This document shows, one piece after another, positions 29,439-38,775 of a DNA stretch of 64,000 nt. How positions within the stretch are numbered: the first letter of the stretch is position 1; each line of letters opens with the position of its first letter. Location: NCBI RefSeq assembly GCF_020217465.1, contig NZ_CP084115.1:434001-498000 (forward strand). The letters are read 5' to 3'. This DNA is from Cobetia amphilecti (GTDB lineage Bacteria > Pseudomonadota > Gammaproteobacteria > Pseudomonadales > Halomonadaceae). The position numbers and the translations under genes are program-made. Under the pieces are notes generated by a model. That model was not told the origin of the DNA, ran no database searches, and saw nothing but the letters and a program-made list of their open reading frames with translations.

Positions 29439-30683
29439 ATGACAAAATATATTGAAGAAATAGACCTGGTTATCCCTAGTACTGGTAAAGAGGTAAGAAT
29501 TGATCTTAAGGGAAGGAATTTAATCATAACTGGCTCTAATGGGTGTGGCAAGACACAACTGTTAAGCTGTATTTATAAGGAGTTATGGTCTTCTGTTATT
29601 GAGCGTGACAATAAAAATGTTAATGATGTTGAGCGTGATATCAGGAACACGGAATATTATATTGGCACTTTGAATGTTTCGTCTCAAAACTATAAGATTA
29701 CAAAGGAAAACCTAAATAATCTTCGGCTTGCACTTGCTAAAGCACAACGACCGCCTGTTGTTATTAATGGGTTAGATGATTTTGTGTTAAAGGTCGAAAA
29801 ATCTACAGCAATATTATCTAATTTTGGGGCCATGAGGAAGTCAGAAATTGTCAAACCAACATCTATTGTTAGTTTTGATAAGTTGCGCGAACAAGACAGA
29901 AGAACATCTATGGACAGGGAGCTTAAGTCTAGCTCTTCTCTTTTTGAACAGTTTTTAGTATCTAATATGGCTCTCCAAGCTTTCTCGGAATCTCCTAATA
30001 TAAATAATGATGCGGGAGAGGCCAAACGAATTAACAAATGGTTTGTTAAGCTAGAGGAAGATTTGAAAAACCTATTCGAGGATAATTCTCTAAATATAAA
30101 ATTTAAATCAGACACACTTTCTTTCGAAATAAATCAGTCAGGAAAAAAACCTTATACATTACAATCTTTATCATCTGGCTTTTCTTCTATAATGGCTATA
30201 TATGCGGAGTTAATCACAAAGGTTTCACTTTACTCAGTAGATCCTAGTGAGTTAACAGGAGTAGTGCTCATAGATGAAATCGATGCGCATTTACATGTTT
30301 CTTTACAAAAGAAGATACTTTCATTCCTAACAATATCTTTCCCAAAAGTTCAGTTTATTGTTACTACTCATTCACCATTTGTAGTTTCATCAGTCGAAGA
30401 TGCTGTGATCTATGATCTATCATCTAATAAGCAAATAGATGATTTGTCTATGTACTCTTATGAATCTATTTTGGAAGGACTTTTTGATGTGCTACCAGTA
30501 TCTAACAATATGCAAGAAAAGATCAGCTACTTAAACAAGCTCACAAGTAGCAGTTTTATAGATATCGCTAAGATAAAAGATATATTAAGTAGACTCCCTA
30601 AAGACGACGATCTAGATCCAGAGACGTTGTATTACGTTAATTTAGCAAAGGTTGCTATTCGTAAAAGCAAGAAAGAGGTTTAG
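29439..30683 (+). CDS. ptuA: PtuA-like AAA ATPase (Septu-type defence)
   Basis: A 414-residue ATPase of the ABC/SMC-like group used in defence systems. Walker A GSNGCGKT is at 32-39, an ABC signature-like SGFSSIMAIYAELI follows near 250, Walker B VVLIDEIDAHLH is near 278, and the H-switch TTHSPFVV near 308. The coiled part lies between. It is followed four bases later by an HNH nuclease gene, which is the two-gene layout of Septu (PtuA/PtuB). Codon use is AT-rich, unlike all flanking genes, so it was probably acquired by transfer. An AAGGG site precedes ATG 29439. No reverse transcriptase is present, so this is not a retron. Confidence 0.8.
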   Translation: MTKYIEEIDLVIPSTGKEVRIDLKGRNLIITGSNGCGKTQLLSCIYKELWSSVIERDNKNVNDVERDIRNTEYYIGTLNVSSQNYKITKENLNNLRLALAKAQRPPVVINGLDDFVLKVEKSTAILSNFGAMRKSEIVKPTSIVSFDKLREQDRRTSMDRELKSSSSLFEQFLVSNMALQAFSESPNINNDAGEAKRINKWFVKLEEDLKNLFEDNSLNIKFKSDTLSFEINQSGKKPYTLQSLSSGFSSIMAIYAELITKVSLYSVDPSELTGVVLIDEIDAHLHVSLQKKILSFLTISFPKVQFIVTTHSPFVVSSVEDAVIYDLSSNKQIDDLSMYSYESILEGLFDVLPVSNNMQEKISYLNKLTSSSFIDIAKIKDILSRLPKDDDLDPETLYYVNLAKVAIRKSKKEV

Positions 30684-30687
30684 AGCC

Positions 30688-31359
30688 ATGTTTAATACAA
30701 TAAGAACACGAGAAGCGCCCTCGTCTCTATCACGTCGTCAAAAATACAATTCTAAAGATGTATTGGATGAGCTTTGTAAAGTGTTTTTCAAGAAGTGCTA
30801 TATTTGTGAGACTAAAGAACCTTTAGATATTAATGTAGAGCATTTTTCATCTCATAATGGAGATTTGAATAAAAAGTTCGATTGGGAGAATCTATACTTA
30901 TCATGTGCACGGTGCAATAACATAAAACTTCAGGGGTATAATAATCTGCTAGACTGCTGCGATACAAATACCGATGTTTTGAGAGCAATAAAGCACAAGC
31001 CACCTACTACCCCTTATGCAAAAAGATTGGAAATAGAACCACAGCTTGTAGATGAAAGTACTTTGGCGACGGCTGAGTTGTTAAATAAAGTTTATAATAG
31101 TGACCATACCGATACTAAAATGGTTACTGCTGTAGCTTTGCGTAAGGAGGTTTTTAAGCAGTTTAATATATTTCTTGAGTTACAATGTGAGTATTTTGAC
31201 GAAACGAGTCTTGAAGTTGAGAAAGAAAATGCTATAGAAAGAATGAAGCTTTTAATAATGCCTTCCTCTAAATATAGTGCATTCATAAGCTGGTGTATAA
31301 TTGAAGATACAGTGCTTTATCCTATTCTGGAGCCATATATTGGATTAAGTGAGGAGTAA
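30688..31359 (+). CDS. ptuB: PtuB-like HNH endonuclease (Septu-type defence)
   Basis: A 223-residue protein with a zinc-supported HNH fold near the N-terminus: C37 and C40 (CYIC), H52 (VEHF), N68 (ENLYLSC) and C73/C76 (CARCNNIK). Downstream is a helical region with no known motif. It follows the AAA ATPase after four bases with AGAGG as its ribosome site, which is the PtuAB arrangement; the ATPase is thought to regulate the nuclease until phage infection. AT-rich like its partner. Family name rests on the pair and the motif, and a profile search would settle it. Confidence 0.8.
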   Translation: MFNTIRTREAPSSLSRRQKYNSKDVLDELCKVFFKKCYICETKEPLDINVEHFSSHNGDLNKKFDWENLYLSCARCNNIKLQGYNNLLDCCDTNTDVLRAIKHKPPTTPYAKRLEIEPQLVDESTLATAELLNKVYNSDHTDTKMVTAVALRKEVFKQFNIFLELQCEYFDETSLEVEKENAIERMKLLIMPSSKYSAFISWCIIEDTVLYPILEPYIGLSEE

Positions 31360-31384
31360 GGGTTATTAGATGTTAGGTCAAGGT

Positions 31385-31417
31385 AAAGCCCTCCCGGCAT
31401 CGCCGGGAGGGCTTTTA
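31385..31417 (+). terminator. Terminator after the defence pair
   Basis: AAAGCCCTCCCGGC-ATC-GCCGGGAGGGCTTTT. A very stable hairpin with T-tail, GC-rich unlike the two genes before it; it marks the right border of the AT-rich segment. Confidence 0.92.
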
Positions 31418-31481
31418 CATGCGTCTTGCGGACTACGTTCACCGATGGGTTGATCTGCGGGGTTCTACTCAGATCAGACCA

Positions 31482-31796
31482 TTACATCGGGTGTTGCTCT
31501 TCTTCGTAGAGCTCGGCCTTGGCGTCGCGTAGGACATCTTCGCAGGCGCTGTGGTTGGCCAGTTGCAGCATCAGGTTCTGGCTGAGGGCGAAGCCCTTGC
31601 CCAGGCAGGTGTCGACCTCTTCGCGGGTGAGCGCCGGGGTGACATTGCAGTCAATCTTCATCGTACGACTACCGCCATCAAAGCGGTCGGCTAGGGCGCG
31701 CAAGCGCCAGGCAAGCCGTGTTTTCCAGCGGGCGGTGGGGTCGGGGCCTTCCGTCACGTCGAGCGTGCAACGCCATTCAGGTTTGTAGACCTTCAT
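31482..31796 (-). CDS. Conserved-looking small protein of unknown function
   Basis: A 104-residue soluble protein starting MKVYKPEWRCTLDVTEGPD with a basic middle (WKTRLAWRLRALADRFDGGSRTMKIDC) and acidic end. A near-perfect ribosome site, GGAGG, is five bases upstream of ATG 31796, which argues strongly that it is real. Codon use is that of the GC-rich host. No family recognised. Confidence 0.65.
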   Translation of the reverse strand: MKVYKPEWRCTLDVTEGPDPTARWKTRLAWRLRALADRFDGGSRTMKIDCNVTPALTREEVDTCLGKGFALSQNLMLQLANHSACEDVLRDAKAELYEEEQHPM

Positions 31797-31999
31797 GTGA
31801 ACCTCCTCGGCTGGTCGTTTTCAATGATCGATCGTGATGTTCTGCTCCGCGTGCTGTGCTTGATGTCGTGCCTTGTTGCTCGTACCAGAAATGCGTTCCA
31901 GTCGTGCATATGACAGTCGTGCTCGAGGCTCGCGCGTCATCTTGATCGACGACAGGCCGAGCCTCTCTCTCACCATACGAGTTTTGGCGCCGAGATACA

Positions 32000-32503
32000 T
32001 CAGTCTGAGTGTAAACGTTGCTTATCCTGATGTATCTGCAACAGCTGCTCCAGCGCCAGATGCAGCCAGTCGAAAGTATCAAGTGGCCTCACGACCCGCG
32101 CTGGCTCGCCACTTTGTGCAGCGGTGGCGGGGCTGTCAGGCGGAGTGTGCTCACCCAGCAGCTCCGCCAGGCTCTCGATCTGGATGCCTTCGCGTAATGC
32201 GAATGTCTCAAGCTCGCCACTGGCCAGCCAGATCTCCTGAATCACCGTCGGCACCGCACTCATGGCACAGGCGTAGTCGAGAATCTCGCCGCGCTCGCGT
32301 TCTGCTGCAATGCGCGCGGCATGCGCCAGCAGTTGGGCGCTCAAGGCCGGAAAGCGCGCCTTGGCAATGCGTGGCGGCAGGTGAGAGTCGCCAGGCCCGG
32401 GCGCTCGCCAGCGGCGCAGCGCAGGAAGGGGCTGGGTGGAAGAGCCCGGCATTGAAGCGTCTGACGACGGACAAGCAGACGGGGGATCAGTCTTGGAGGC
32501 CAT
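32000..32503 (-). CDS. Hypothetical protein
   Basis: A 167-residue frame with a Pro/Ser-rich N-terminus and a helical core (ALSAQLLAHAARIAAERERGEILDYACAMSAVPTVIQEIW) that ends WLHLALEQLLQIHQDKQRL. A GGAG lies nine bases before ATG 32503. Nothing identifies it. It is supported by host-like composition and a plausible ribosome site only. Confidence 0.45.
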   Translation of the reverse strand: MASKTDPPSACPSSDASMPGSSTQPLPALRRWRAPGPGDSHLPPRIAKARFPALSAQLLAHAARIAAERERGEILDYACAMSAVPTVIQEIWLASGELETFALREGIQIESLAELLGEHTPPDSPATAAQSGEPARVVRPLDTFDWLHLALEQLLQIHQDKQRLHSD

Positions 32504-32592
32504 GTGGATAAACTCCAGCGCGAAGGGCGAACCGGCAGGCCGGTCGAGGGCGAGGGCTAGGGTCCAGGGTCAGGGCGAGGCAGCAAAGGCCA

Positions 32593-32657
32593 TAGCCGCT
32601 GATGAATCAGACAGCGAGGCTGCAAAGACGCTAGCCGCTGATGAATCAGACAGCGAG
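32593..32657 (+). repeat. Tandem repeat, 39-base period
   Basis: The 26-base block beginning TAGCCGCTGATGAATCAG occurs at 32593-32618 and again at 32632-32657, giving a period of 39 bases, a multiple of three. In the plus frame it would encode AADESDSE twice, but that frame lacks other coding support. The surrounding gap 32504-32929 shows nothing else I can name. Confidence 0.75.
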
Positions 32658-32929
32658 AAGGGCAGAGTGTTGGATGGCGGGCGAGTCAGCGTCTCTTGTG
32701 CGGCAGTCACTGCTGCTGTATTGCCCAACAATGGCAGCTCGGGGTCGCTTAAGCGGCCTATGCAGCAGGCGTTTGCGCCAAGGAGTCACGCGGCGGGCTA
32801 GGCTGCCAAGTGATTAATTTTGCGAGAAAAATCATCAATCAATGCAACCAGGCGGCCACTTCGTGCGTACACAGCAGCACGTGCCCGCTGCGTTGCAGCG
32901 CTGGCCCATTCCCCCTGGAGAGAATTGAC

Positions 32930-33364
32930 ATGACGAAGTACGCCGATCGAATCCGCATTTCCCTGCTGCTGCTGCGCCTCGGGGTCTTCCTCGTTATCAC
33001 GATGTGGACACTGGACAAGTTCTTCAATCCTGGCCACGCCGCCGCCATCTTCGAGAAGTTCTATGCCATCGGTGGCATGGGCGAGGGCATCGTCATCGCG
33101 ATTGCCGTCATCGAGATGGTGTTGTTGCTGCTGTTCGTCACCGGCGTGAAGAAGACCCTCACCTACGGTCTGGTGCTGTTGCTGCACGCCGGGTCTACCT
33201 TCTCTGCCTTCAAGCAGTATCTGGACCCGTTCGATCACCTGCTGTTCTTCGCTGCCTGGCCGATGCTGGCCGCCTGTGTCGCGCTGTTCATGCTGCGCGA
33301 GATCGATACCTGCTTCACCCTCGGTGGCAAGCAGGCGCGTCTTGAGGAAGAAGCGGCACGCTAA
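32930..33364 (+). CDS. DoxX-like small integral membrane protein
   Basis: A 144-residue protein with four membrane helices (ISLLLLRLGVFLVITMWTLDKF, IVIAIAVIEMVLLLLFVTG, TYGLVLLLHAGSTFSAF, LFFAAWPMLAACVALFML). The layout and the N-terminal arginine in LLRLG look like the DoxX/SURF4-like families of small quinone- or redox-associated membrane proteins. Function is unknown. GGAGAG precedes ATG 32930, which is better than the upstream start of the open frame. Confidence 0.72.
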   Translation: MTKYADRIRISLLLLRLGVFLVITMWTLDKFFNPGHAAAIFEKFYAIGGMGEGIVIAIAVIEMVLLLLFVTGVKKTLTYGLVLLLHAGSTFSAFKQYLDPFDHLLFFAAWPMLAACVALFMLREIDTCFTLGGKQARLEEEAAR

Positions 33365-33425
33365 GTGACCGTGGTCGAGCTGGCTGCAAGGTTCGGCCAC
33401 TGCCCTTGCTGAGATGACACACAAT

Positions 33426-33460
33426 AGCGCCGCTCGGGACATGCCCGGGCGGCGCTTTTG
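33426..33460. terminator. Terminator after the DoxX-like gene
   Basis: AGCGCCGC-TCGGG-ACATG-CCCGG-GCGGCGCTTTTG. The rest of the gap up to 33706 shows no gene. It could also stop the convergent flavoprotein transcript. Confidence 0.85.
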
Positions 33461-33706
33461 TGTGGGGAGGTATCGCCATCGTGCGTCTTCGTGTGGCCTT
33501 GCTTGCTTGCGCCGGGGAGAGTAGGGGCTCCAGCGTCGTTATGTGTTTTTTCTTGTTATGTTTATCCAAAAGGCAATCATTTGTCTTGTGTGCAGATAGT
33601 AAAGCCCATGATTGTTTCTACTGTGCTCCATAACCGGCATTACGTAATCATCTGATGGCAAGGCCCACAGGCAGCACTGTGCTTGCTCAGGTCACGTCAT
33701 GCCTTG

Positions 33707-35302
33707 CTACGCCATGCGGGATTTCTGATGCAGGCCCAGTGAGTCACTCAGCACCTTGAGGGCGCTGGAGAAGTCCTCGGCTTCGCTCGCCTGTGCGAGG
33801 CTGTCCGCGCTGGCTTTCTCACTGACGACACTGTTTGCGCTGCTCTTGTCGCTGGGCATTCCACTGCCGCTGACGCTTGCCATGCCGCGATCGCTGGCGA
33901 TCACCTGACCGACGGAGTGAGCAGTATCGCTGCCGAGTGCGTCGTCACTGGCGTTGCGCGCGATGATGGCGTGGAGGGCCGGCAGGCTGGCGTGATTGTG
34001 GAACTGCCAGACGCCGTAGATGCGGCCATCAAAGGAGGCTTCACTGCCCAGCGTCGGGTCGACGGCGAGACCGGCGCCCAGCCCGAACATGTAGAGGCCC
34101 GCAAGACGCTGGCCGTGGATGTCGCAGGGGTTGCCGTTGGCATCGGAATCCAGCCCGCCATTCACTTCACGCAGCGTGATGGGCTGATGATGGGCGTCGC
34201 TGATGGTGGGCAGAATCGGCTGATAGCCGTTGCACTGCACCACGATGGGCGCGTCGGCGAGTACTTCGCTGGCCAGTTCCAGGCGTTGGGCACTGCCGGG
34301 ACCGGTCTGCACCAGCTGGATGTCCATCGCGCACTCTTCGATGCGGCCGGTGGCCAGTATTTCCTGACCGATGGCCAGTGCCCGGTAGCGCAGCCCGCCG
34401 GAGCGGTTGATGCGACCGCTGATCGGGCATACATCGCGCTCGGCATCGTAGTGATAGCCTGCGGCGCGCGCTTCTTCGGCATTCTCGAAGAACAGCCGAA
34501 TCGGCGAGCGATGCAGCAGGGTAATCTCCTTGACGCGGGTATTGCGCAGCGCGTCGGCCAGCACGTCGAGCATCGAGAAGGCGCTGTGCGAGCCACCCAC
34601 CACACAGACGCGACCACCACGGCGCAGACGCGGCAACAGCAGGCTGCGCAGCTGTCCCGGCGGCATGCGCAACAGCTCATCGCCGCTGTAGATGCGTGCG
34701 CGCCGCGACGGCGTCAGTCCCTGACGATTGAGGCTCTGGGTCAATCGCTCCGGGCACTGCTGGCCGCCCAGATTGAGCACCAGGTTCTCGGTGCGCAGCC
34801 GCGACGTGCGCTGGGCCACTTCCGGTTCATGCGAGAGGGTCAGAATGCTGGTGCCGTCGAGGTACTGCAGCGTGTCCAGGCTGGTGCCGCACCACATCTC
34901 GACGCCCGGCAGGGCGGTGATGTGCGCCAATACCAGCGCACTGGCGGCTTCCAGCAGCTCGCCGATCTCATCGAGTCGCGGGGAGGAGTAGGGATCGGCG
35001 CGGATTCGCTCCAGGCAGGGTTCGCCTTCGAGCGGGGCCAGCACGTCGGCGAGTGCCGGGTCGCGCAGGCAGTCGAGGAACACATCGCCGACCGAGTTGG
35101 CGGTGATGCGATATTCACCCAGCCGACCAGCGCCAAGCTTGCCGCTGGCGTGGGTACCGCCGGCATCGAGAATCAACAGTCCGTGGCGGGCCAGTGTCGT
35201 GATCTGGCCTGTCTTGAGGGCATTGAACAGAAATCCCATGCCTGCCGGGCCGACACCGGCCACGATACATCCGTAGCCCGTGATTCTTAAGAGGTCCTTC
35301 AT
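33707..35302 (-). CDS. FAD/NAD(P)-binding oxidoreductase of unknown substrate
   Basis: A 531-residue soluble protein with a dinucleotide-binding N-terminus (CIVAGVGPAGMGFLFNAL) and a second Rossmann motif near residue 240 (GRVCVVGGSHSAFSMLDVLADAL), followed by FEN and a C-terminal stretch YMFGLGAGLAVDPTLGSEASFDGRIYGVWQFHNH. This layout recalls the lysine/ornithine N-monooxygenase-like flavoproteins, but the match is loose. The last 70 residues are Ser/Ala-rich and look disordered. ATG 35302 has AGGGAG upstream. It stands alone next to a gene-poor 1.1-kb stretch; context gives no pathway. Confidence 0.75.
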   Translation of the reverse strand: MKDLLRITGYGCIVAGVGPAGMGFLFNALKTGQITTLARHGLLILDAGGTHASGKLGAGRLGEYRITANSVGDVFLDCLRDPALADVLAPLEGEPCLERIRADPYSSPRLDEIGELLEAASALVLAHITALPGVEMWCGTSLDTLQYLDGTSILTLSHEPEVAQRTSRLRTENLVLNLGGQQCPERLTQSLNRQGLTPSRRARIYSGDELLRMPPGQLRSLLLPRLRRGGRVCVVGGSHSAFSMLDVLADALRNTRVKEITLLHRSPIRLFFENAEEARAAGYHYDAERDVCPISGRINRSGGLRYRALAIGQEILATGRIEECAMDIQLVQTGPGSAQRLELASEVLADAPIVVQCNGYQPILPTISDAHHQPITLREVNGGLDSDANGNPCDIHGQRLAGLYMFGLGAGLAVDPTLGSEASFDGRIYGVWQFHNHASLPALHAIIARNASDDALGSDTAHSVGQVIASDRGMASVSGSGMPSDKSSANSVVSEKASADSLAQASEAEDFSSALKVLSDSLGLHQKSRMA

Positions 35303-36409
35303 GTCGTCTTGCTCCCTGGGTCGTAGTGACATCTTGTGGCTGTTTGGGTAGAGAGGTGTGATCCCCTCTTACAGCTGGCGGCTTGAAGACTGCGCCGCTC
35401 TATTGCTGCTCCCCTGTTGTCGGGGCAGCGGTGACCGTGGTGTTTCGGGTGGCAAAGATCGCCTGTCCGTGCGATATCATTTGCTCTTTGATGTGCTATT
35501 ACAGCAACTTGCATGCGCGTTATGCCGTGCATTGCGGCAATGAAGCTGCCGGATTCACGTCAATGCTGTTTCCATGGTGTTGCCGGTTCTGAGTGCCGGT
35601 TCTGAGTGCCGGCGACCTGTGCCTTGCGCCGGGCTTGATGACCGGTTTCATGACCAGCGTGATGACCGGCTTCACACGAGCTGTCAGTACGCTTGCAACG
35701 ATCCAATTCGGGAGACCACCCCGAGATCGAAAACGCCTGTGCGACACAGACAGCATTTCGCTATCTGCAAGTCATTGATATTCATGATATCGGTTCAGAT
35801 GGATCCTTTGGACGCGCAGCGGCACCGCTGCGGTAGCCGAGCAATAGCCGAGCGGTATCCAGCAGCACATCACTGATGAGAGGTGGCATTCCTCATACCC
35901 GGCATGGGGGTGGGCCCATCTCGGTATGCGCCAATCCTGGTGTGTCATTGGCACTGATAGTCTGAGGCAGATAACAAGAACGTCTTGATGATTATCCCGT
36001 CACGAATGTCGGCGCCATTTTCGTGAAGTGCGCTGCAGGAAATGCACGGCGTGAAATATGCAGCGACTCAGCCACCGCCTGATATGGGATTTCGTGACAT
36101 GCCAACTGACCGTTGGCCATTTTGTTTAATTAACGATAATTAATAAATGATATTTGGCGGGAATCGAATCCTGTCGTGACGAAAATCATGCTTTGAGTTG
36201 AGTCACATTCGAGCTGGCTCATACGGTGTGCTGAGAGGTGAGTCTGGCGGGCAAGAGAGGGCGTTGCTCAAAAAGGCTATCTCGCCTGGGGAGCCGGTAT
36301 CAGGTGCTGGCATCCGTGGCAGGCGTTAGTGGCCACGCTCTGCTATGCTCTGCGCCCGCGCGTAAGCCCGTTCGGCTCGTGCCTGTTCATCGATTGAAGG
36401 AATGTCCCC
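35303..36409. other. Gene-poor 1.1-kb stretch
   Basis: No frame here has coding support. Short repeats are visible: GCCGGTTCTGAGT twice in tandem near 35583-35610, and the motif GTCACGA or its complement TCGTGAC near 35999, 36093 and 36173. An AT-rich patch near 36120-36150 (TTAATTAACGATAATTAA) may be promoter or protein-binding DNA. I cannot assign a function. Confidence 0.4.
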
Positions 36410-37810
36410 GTGACTGACGCCACCGCCACCCCTGCCTTTGCCTCTCTGGCGCTGGCGCCCGAGCTGCTCGACAACCTCGCCACGCTCGAATATCACACCA
36501 TGACGCCGATTCAGGCGCAGAGCCTGCCGCCGATGCTGCAAGGCCGCGATGTCATCGCCCAGGGCCAGACCGGCTCCGGCAAGACCGCTGCCTTCGGCCT
36601 GGGGCTGCTGTCACGCCTCAAGGTCTCGCGCTTCCGTGTGCAGTCACTGGTGCTGTGTCCGACGCGTGAGCTGGCCGATCAGGTCGCCGGCGAGATCCGT
36701 CGTCTGGCGCGCGGCCTGCACAACGTCAAGGTGCTGACCCTGTGCGGCGGCGCGCCCTTCGGCCCGCAGCTGGGCTCGCTGGAACACGGCGCGCACATCA
36801 TCGTCGGCACGCCGGGACGCGTGGATGAGCACCTGCGCAAGGGCAGCCTGAGCCTGGTCGAGCTCAATACCCTGGTGCTGGATGAAGCCGACCGCATGCT
36901 CGACATGGGCTTCGCCGAGGTGCTGGATGCCATCGTCGCCGAGACCCCGGAGGAGCGTCAGACGCTGCTGTTCAGCGCGACCTTCGCCGATGGCGTGCGT
37001 CCGATCGCCGAGCGCATGCTGCGTGACCCGGTCAGCATCGAGGTGGCCTCCACCCACGATGACAGCAGCATCCGTCAGCTGTTTCACCGTGTCGCCGATG
37101 ACGAGGCGCGCTTCGAGGCGCTGCGTATCCTGCTGCTCAAGTACCGCCCGGAGTCCAGCGTGGTGTTCTGCAACACCAAGCGTCAGGCGCAGGAAGTCAG
37201 CGACGCGCTCAATGAGCACGGCTTCAGCGCCATGGCGCTGCACGGTGATCTCGAACAGCGCGAGCGTGACCAGACACTGGTGATGTTCGCCAACAAGAGC
37301 ACCTCGATTCTGGTGGCCACTGACGTCGCGGCGCGCGGGCTGGATATCGAAGCGCTGGACGCGGTGTTCAACTACGAGATCGCGCGTGATCTCGACGCTC
37401 ACGTGCACCGTGTCGGGCGTACCGGCCGCGCCGGCAGCTCCGGCATCGCCTGCACGCTGTACACCGAGAAGGAAGACTATCGCCTGACCAAGCTGGGCGA
37501 ATTCCTCGAGCAGACGCTGGAAGCCGAGCCGCTGCCCTCGAAAAGCATGCTGACGCGTGAGCCGTTCCATGCGCGCATGGCGACGCTGCAGATCGACGGC
37601 GGCAAGAAGGACAAGCTGCGCCCCGGTGATATCCTCGGCGCGCTGACCGGTGACGGCGGCCTGGAAGGCAGCAAGATCGGCAAGATCAAGGTACTGGCGC
37701 GGACCACCTTCCTCGCCGTGGAGCGTGATGTCGCCAAGTCGGCACTCACCCAGCTGATGAATGGCAAGCTCAAGGGGCGCTCCTTCCGCGCGCGTCGTCT
37801 CAAGAGCTGA
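36410..37810 (+). CDS. dbpA: ATP-dependent RNA helicase DbpA
   Basis: DEAD-box helicase of 466 residues that acts in 50S ribosome assembly by binding hairpin 92 of 23S rRNA. Motifs: Q-motif (YHTMTPIQAQSLP), I (AQGQTGSGKT), Ia (PTRELADQ), II (DEAD), III (SAT), and VI (HRVGRTGRAG). The C-terminal 75 residues (KDKLRPGDILGALTGDGGLEGSKIGKIKVLARTTF) are the DbpA RNA-binding domain that separates it from other DEAD helicases. GTG 36410 has AAGGA eight bases upstream. Confidence 0.95.
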   Translation: MTDATATPAFASLALAPELLDNLATLEYHTMTPIQAQSLPPMLQGRDVIAQGQTGSGKTAAFGLGLLSRLKVSRFRVQSLVLCPTRELADQVAGEIRRLARGLHNVKVLTLCGGAPFGPQLGSLEHGAHIIVGTPGRVDEHLRKGSLSLVELNTLVLDEADRMLDMGFAEVLDAIVAETPEERQTLLFSATFADGVRPIAERMLRDPVSIEVASTHDDSSIRQLFHRVADDEARFEALRILLLKYRPESSVVFCNTKRQAQEVSDALNEHGFSAMALHGDLEQRERDQTLVMFANKSTSILVATDVAARGLDIEALDAVFNYEIARDLDAHVHRVGRTGRAGSSGIACTLYTEKEDYRLTKLGEFLEQTLEAEPLPSKSMLTREPFHARMATLQIDGGKKDKLRPGDILGALTGDGGLEGSKIGKIKVLARTTFLAVERDVAKSALTQLMNGKLKGRSFRARRLKS

Positions 37811-37911
37811 GGCGGGCGGCGTCGGTGACGCGCCTGACCGGTATCGGCGACATGTCTGAGAGGGGCTGAACCAGGCTTTTCATCTGCCATGCGACCTTGA
37901 TATCACCCCAA

Positions 37912-37948
37912 GCGATGCCCGCCACCACGGCGGGCATCGTGCTTTTTG
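37912..37948 (+). terminator. Terminator after dbpA
   Basis: CGATGCCCGCC-ACCA-CGGCGGGCATCG followed by TGCTTTTTG. Confidence 0.85.
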
Positions 37949-38039
37949 AGCAGCAGATTGACGCTCGCAGCCGCTGCGGGCGGTGGCTAAGCTTGAGGTA
38001 ACGTCCCTGGCCATCAGGGCGCTGATTCGGTACCTCGTG

Positions 38040-38612
38040 ATGACTGCCAACGCCGTCGATAATCTTCGCATTCGTGAAGAACGTCTCATTGATCATGAGC
38101 GCATCTACCGCATTCATGAATCCGTCTTTGCCGGCCATCGTGAAGCGCGCCTGGGTGACAGATTGCGTCGAGGCAATCTGGCGCAGATCTCGCTGGTGGC
38201 CGAGCGTGTCACCGACCCGGAGACCGGCCGCCACCTCAGCGAAGGCGAGGGCGGCCTGCTGGGGCATGTGATGGTGTCGCGGGTGGAGCTTTCCGGCTAC
38301 CCGGACCGCGTGCTGATGGCGTTGGCGCCGCTGGCGGTGCTGCCCCAGCATCAGCGTCACGGCATCGGCAAGCGGCTGGTGATCTCGGCGGTCAAGCGCT
38401 GCCGGCTGCTGGGGGCGGGGGCCGTGGTGGCGGCAGGCCATGCGGATTTCTATACCCACCTGGGCTTTCATCCGGCGGGTCATTACGGGCTCTACTGCCA
38501 TCATGACGACGTGCCGGGTTCCTTCGTCGCCTTCGAGCTGCTGCCGGACTATCTGGAGGGGCTGGGCGGTGAAGTGCAGTTTCCCGATACCTTCTCTGAG
38601 CTGGGTATCTGA
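38040..38612 (+). CDS. GNAT-family N-acetyltransferase (YhbS-like)
   Basis: A 190-residue acyltransferase. The acetyl-CoA-binding strand/helix is clear: LAPLAVLPQHQRHGIGKRLVISAVKRCRLLGAGAVVAAGH, followed by FYTHLGFHPAG. This matches the YhbS-like branch of GNAT proteins. The substrate is unknown. No good ribosome site precedes ATG 38040 (or GTG 38037), so the start is uncertain. Confidence 0.82.
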   Translation: MTANAVDNLRIREERLIDHERIYRIHESVFAGHREARLGDRLRRGNLAQISLVAERVTDPETGRHLSEGEGGLLGHVMVSRVELSGYPDRVLMALAPLAVLPQHQRHGIGKRLVISAVKRCRLLGAGAVVAAGHADFYTHLGFHPAGHYGLYCHHDDVPGSFVAFELLPDYLEGLGGEVQFPDTFSELGI

Positions 38613-38775
38613 GCAGCCTTGAGCGGTTGGTTTTGATCAGCAACAGGCAACTCGGCGTTGCGTGACCCTTGAAACGGCAAGGCTCCAGCTCCATGTCATG
38701 GGTAACACCACGTGGCAGCCTGAGTGTGATGGCAGCTGTCGCGTCATTCCGACCGATGATTCAAGGAGAGACATC

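Noticed and set aside
29439-31359. Retron of the Ec78 (PtuAB) type
   Set aside because: The ATPase and HNH genes fit, but there is no reverse transcriptase or msr/msd-like element in the AT-rich segment.
32436-32801. 121-codon plus-strand frame holding the 39-base repeat
   Set aside because: It overlaps a better minus-strand frame, lacks a ribosome site and has a low-complexity composition.
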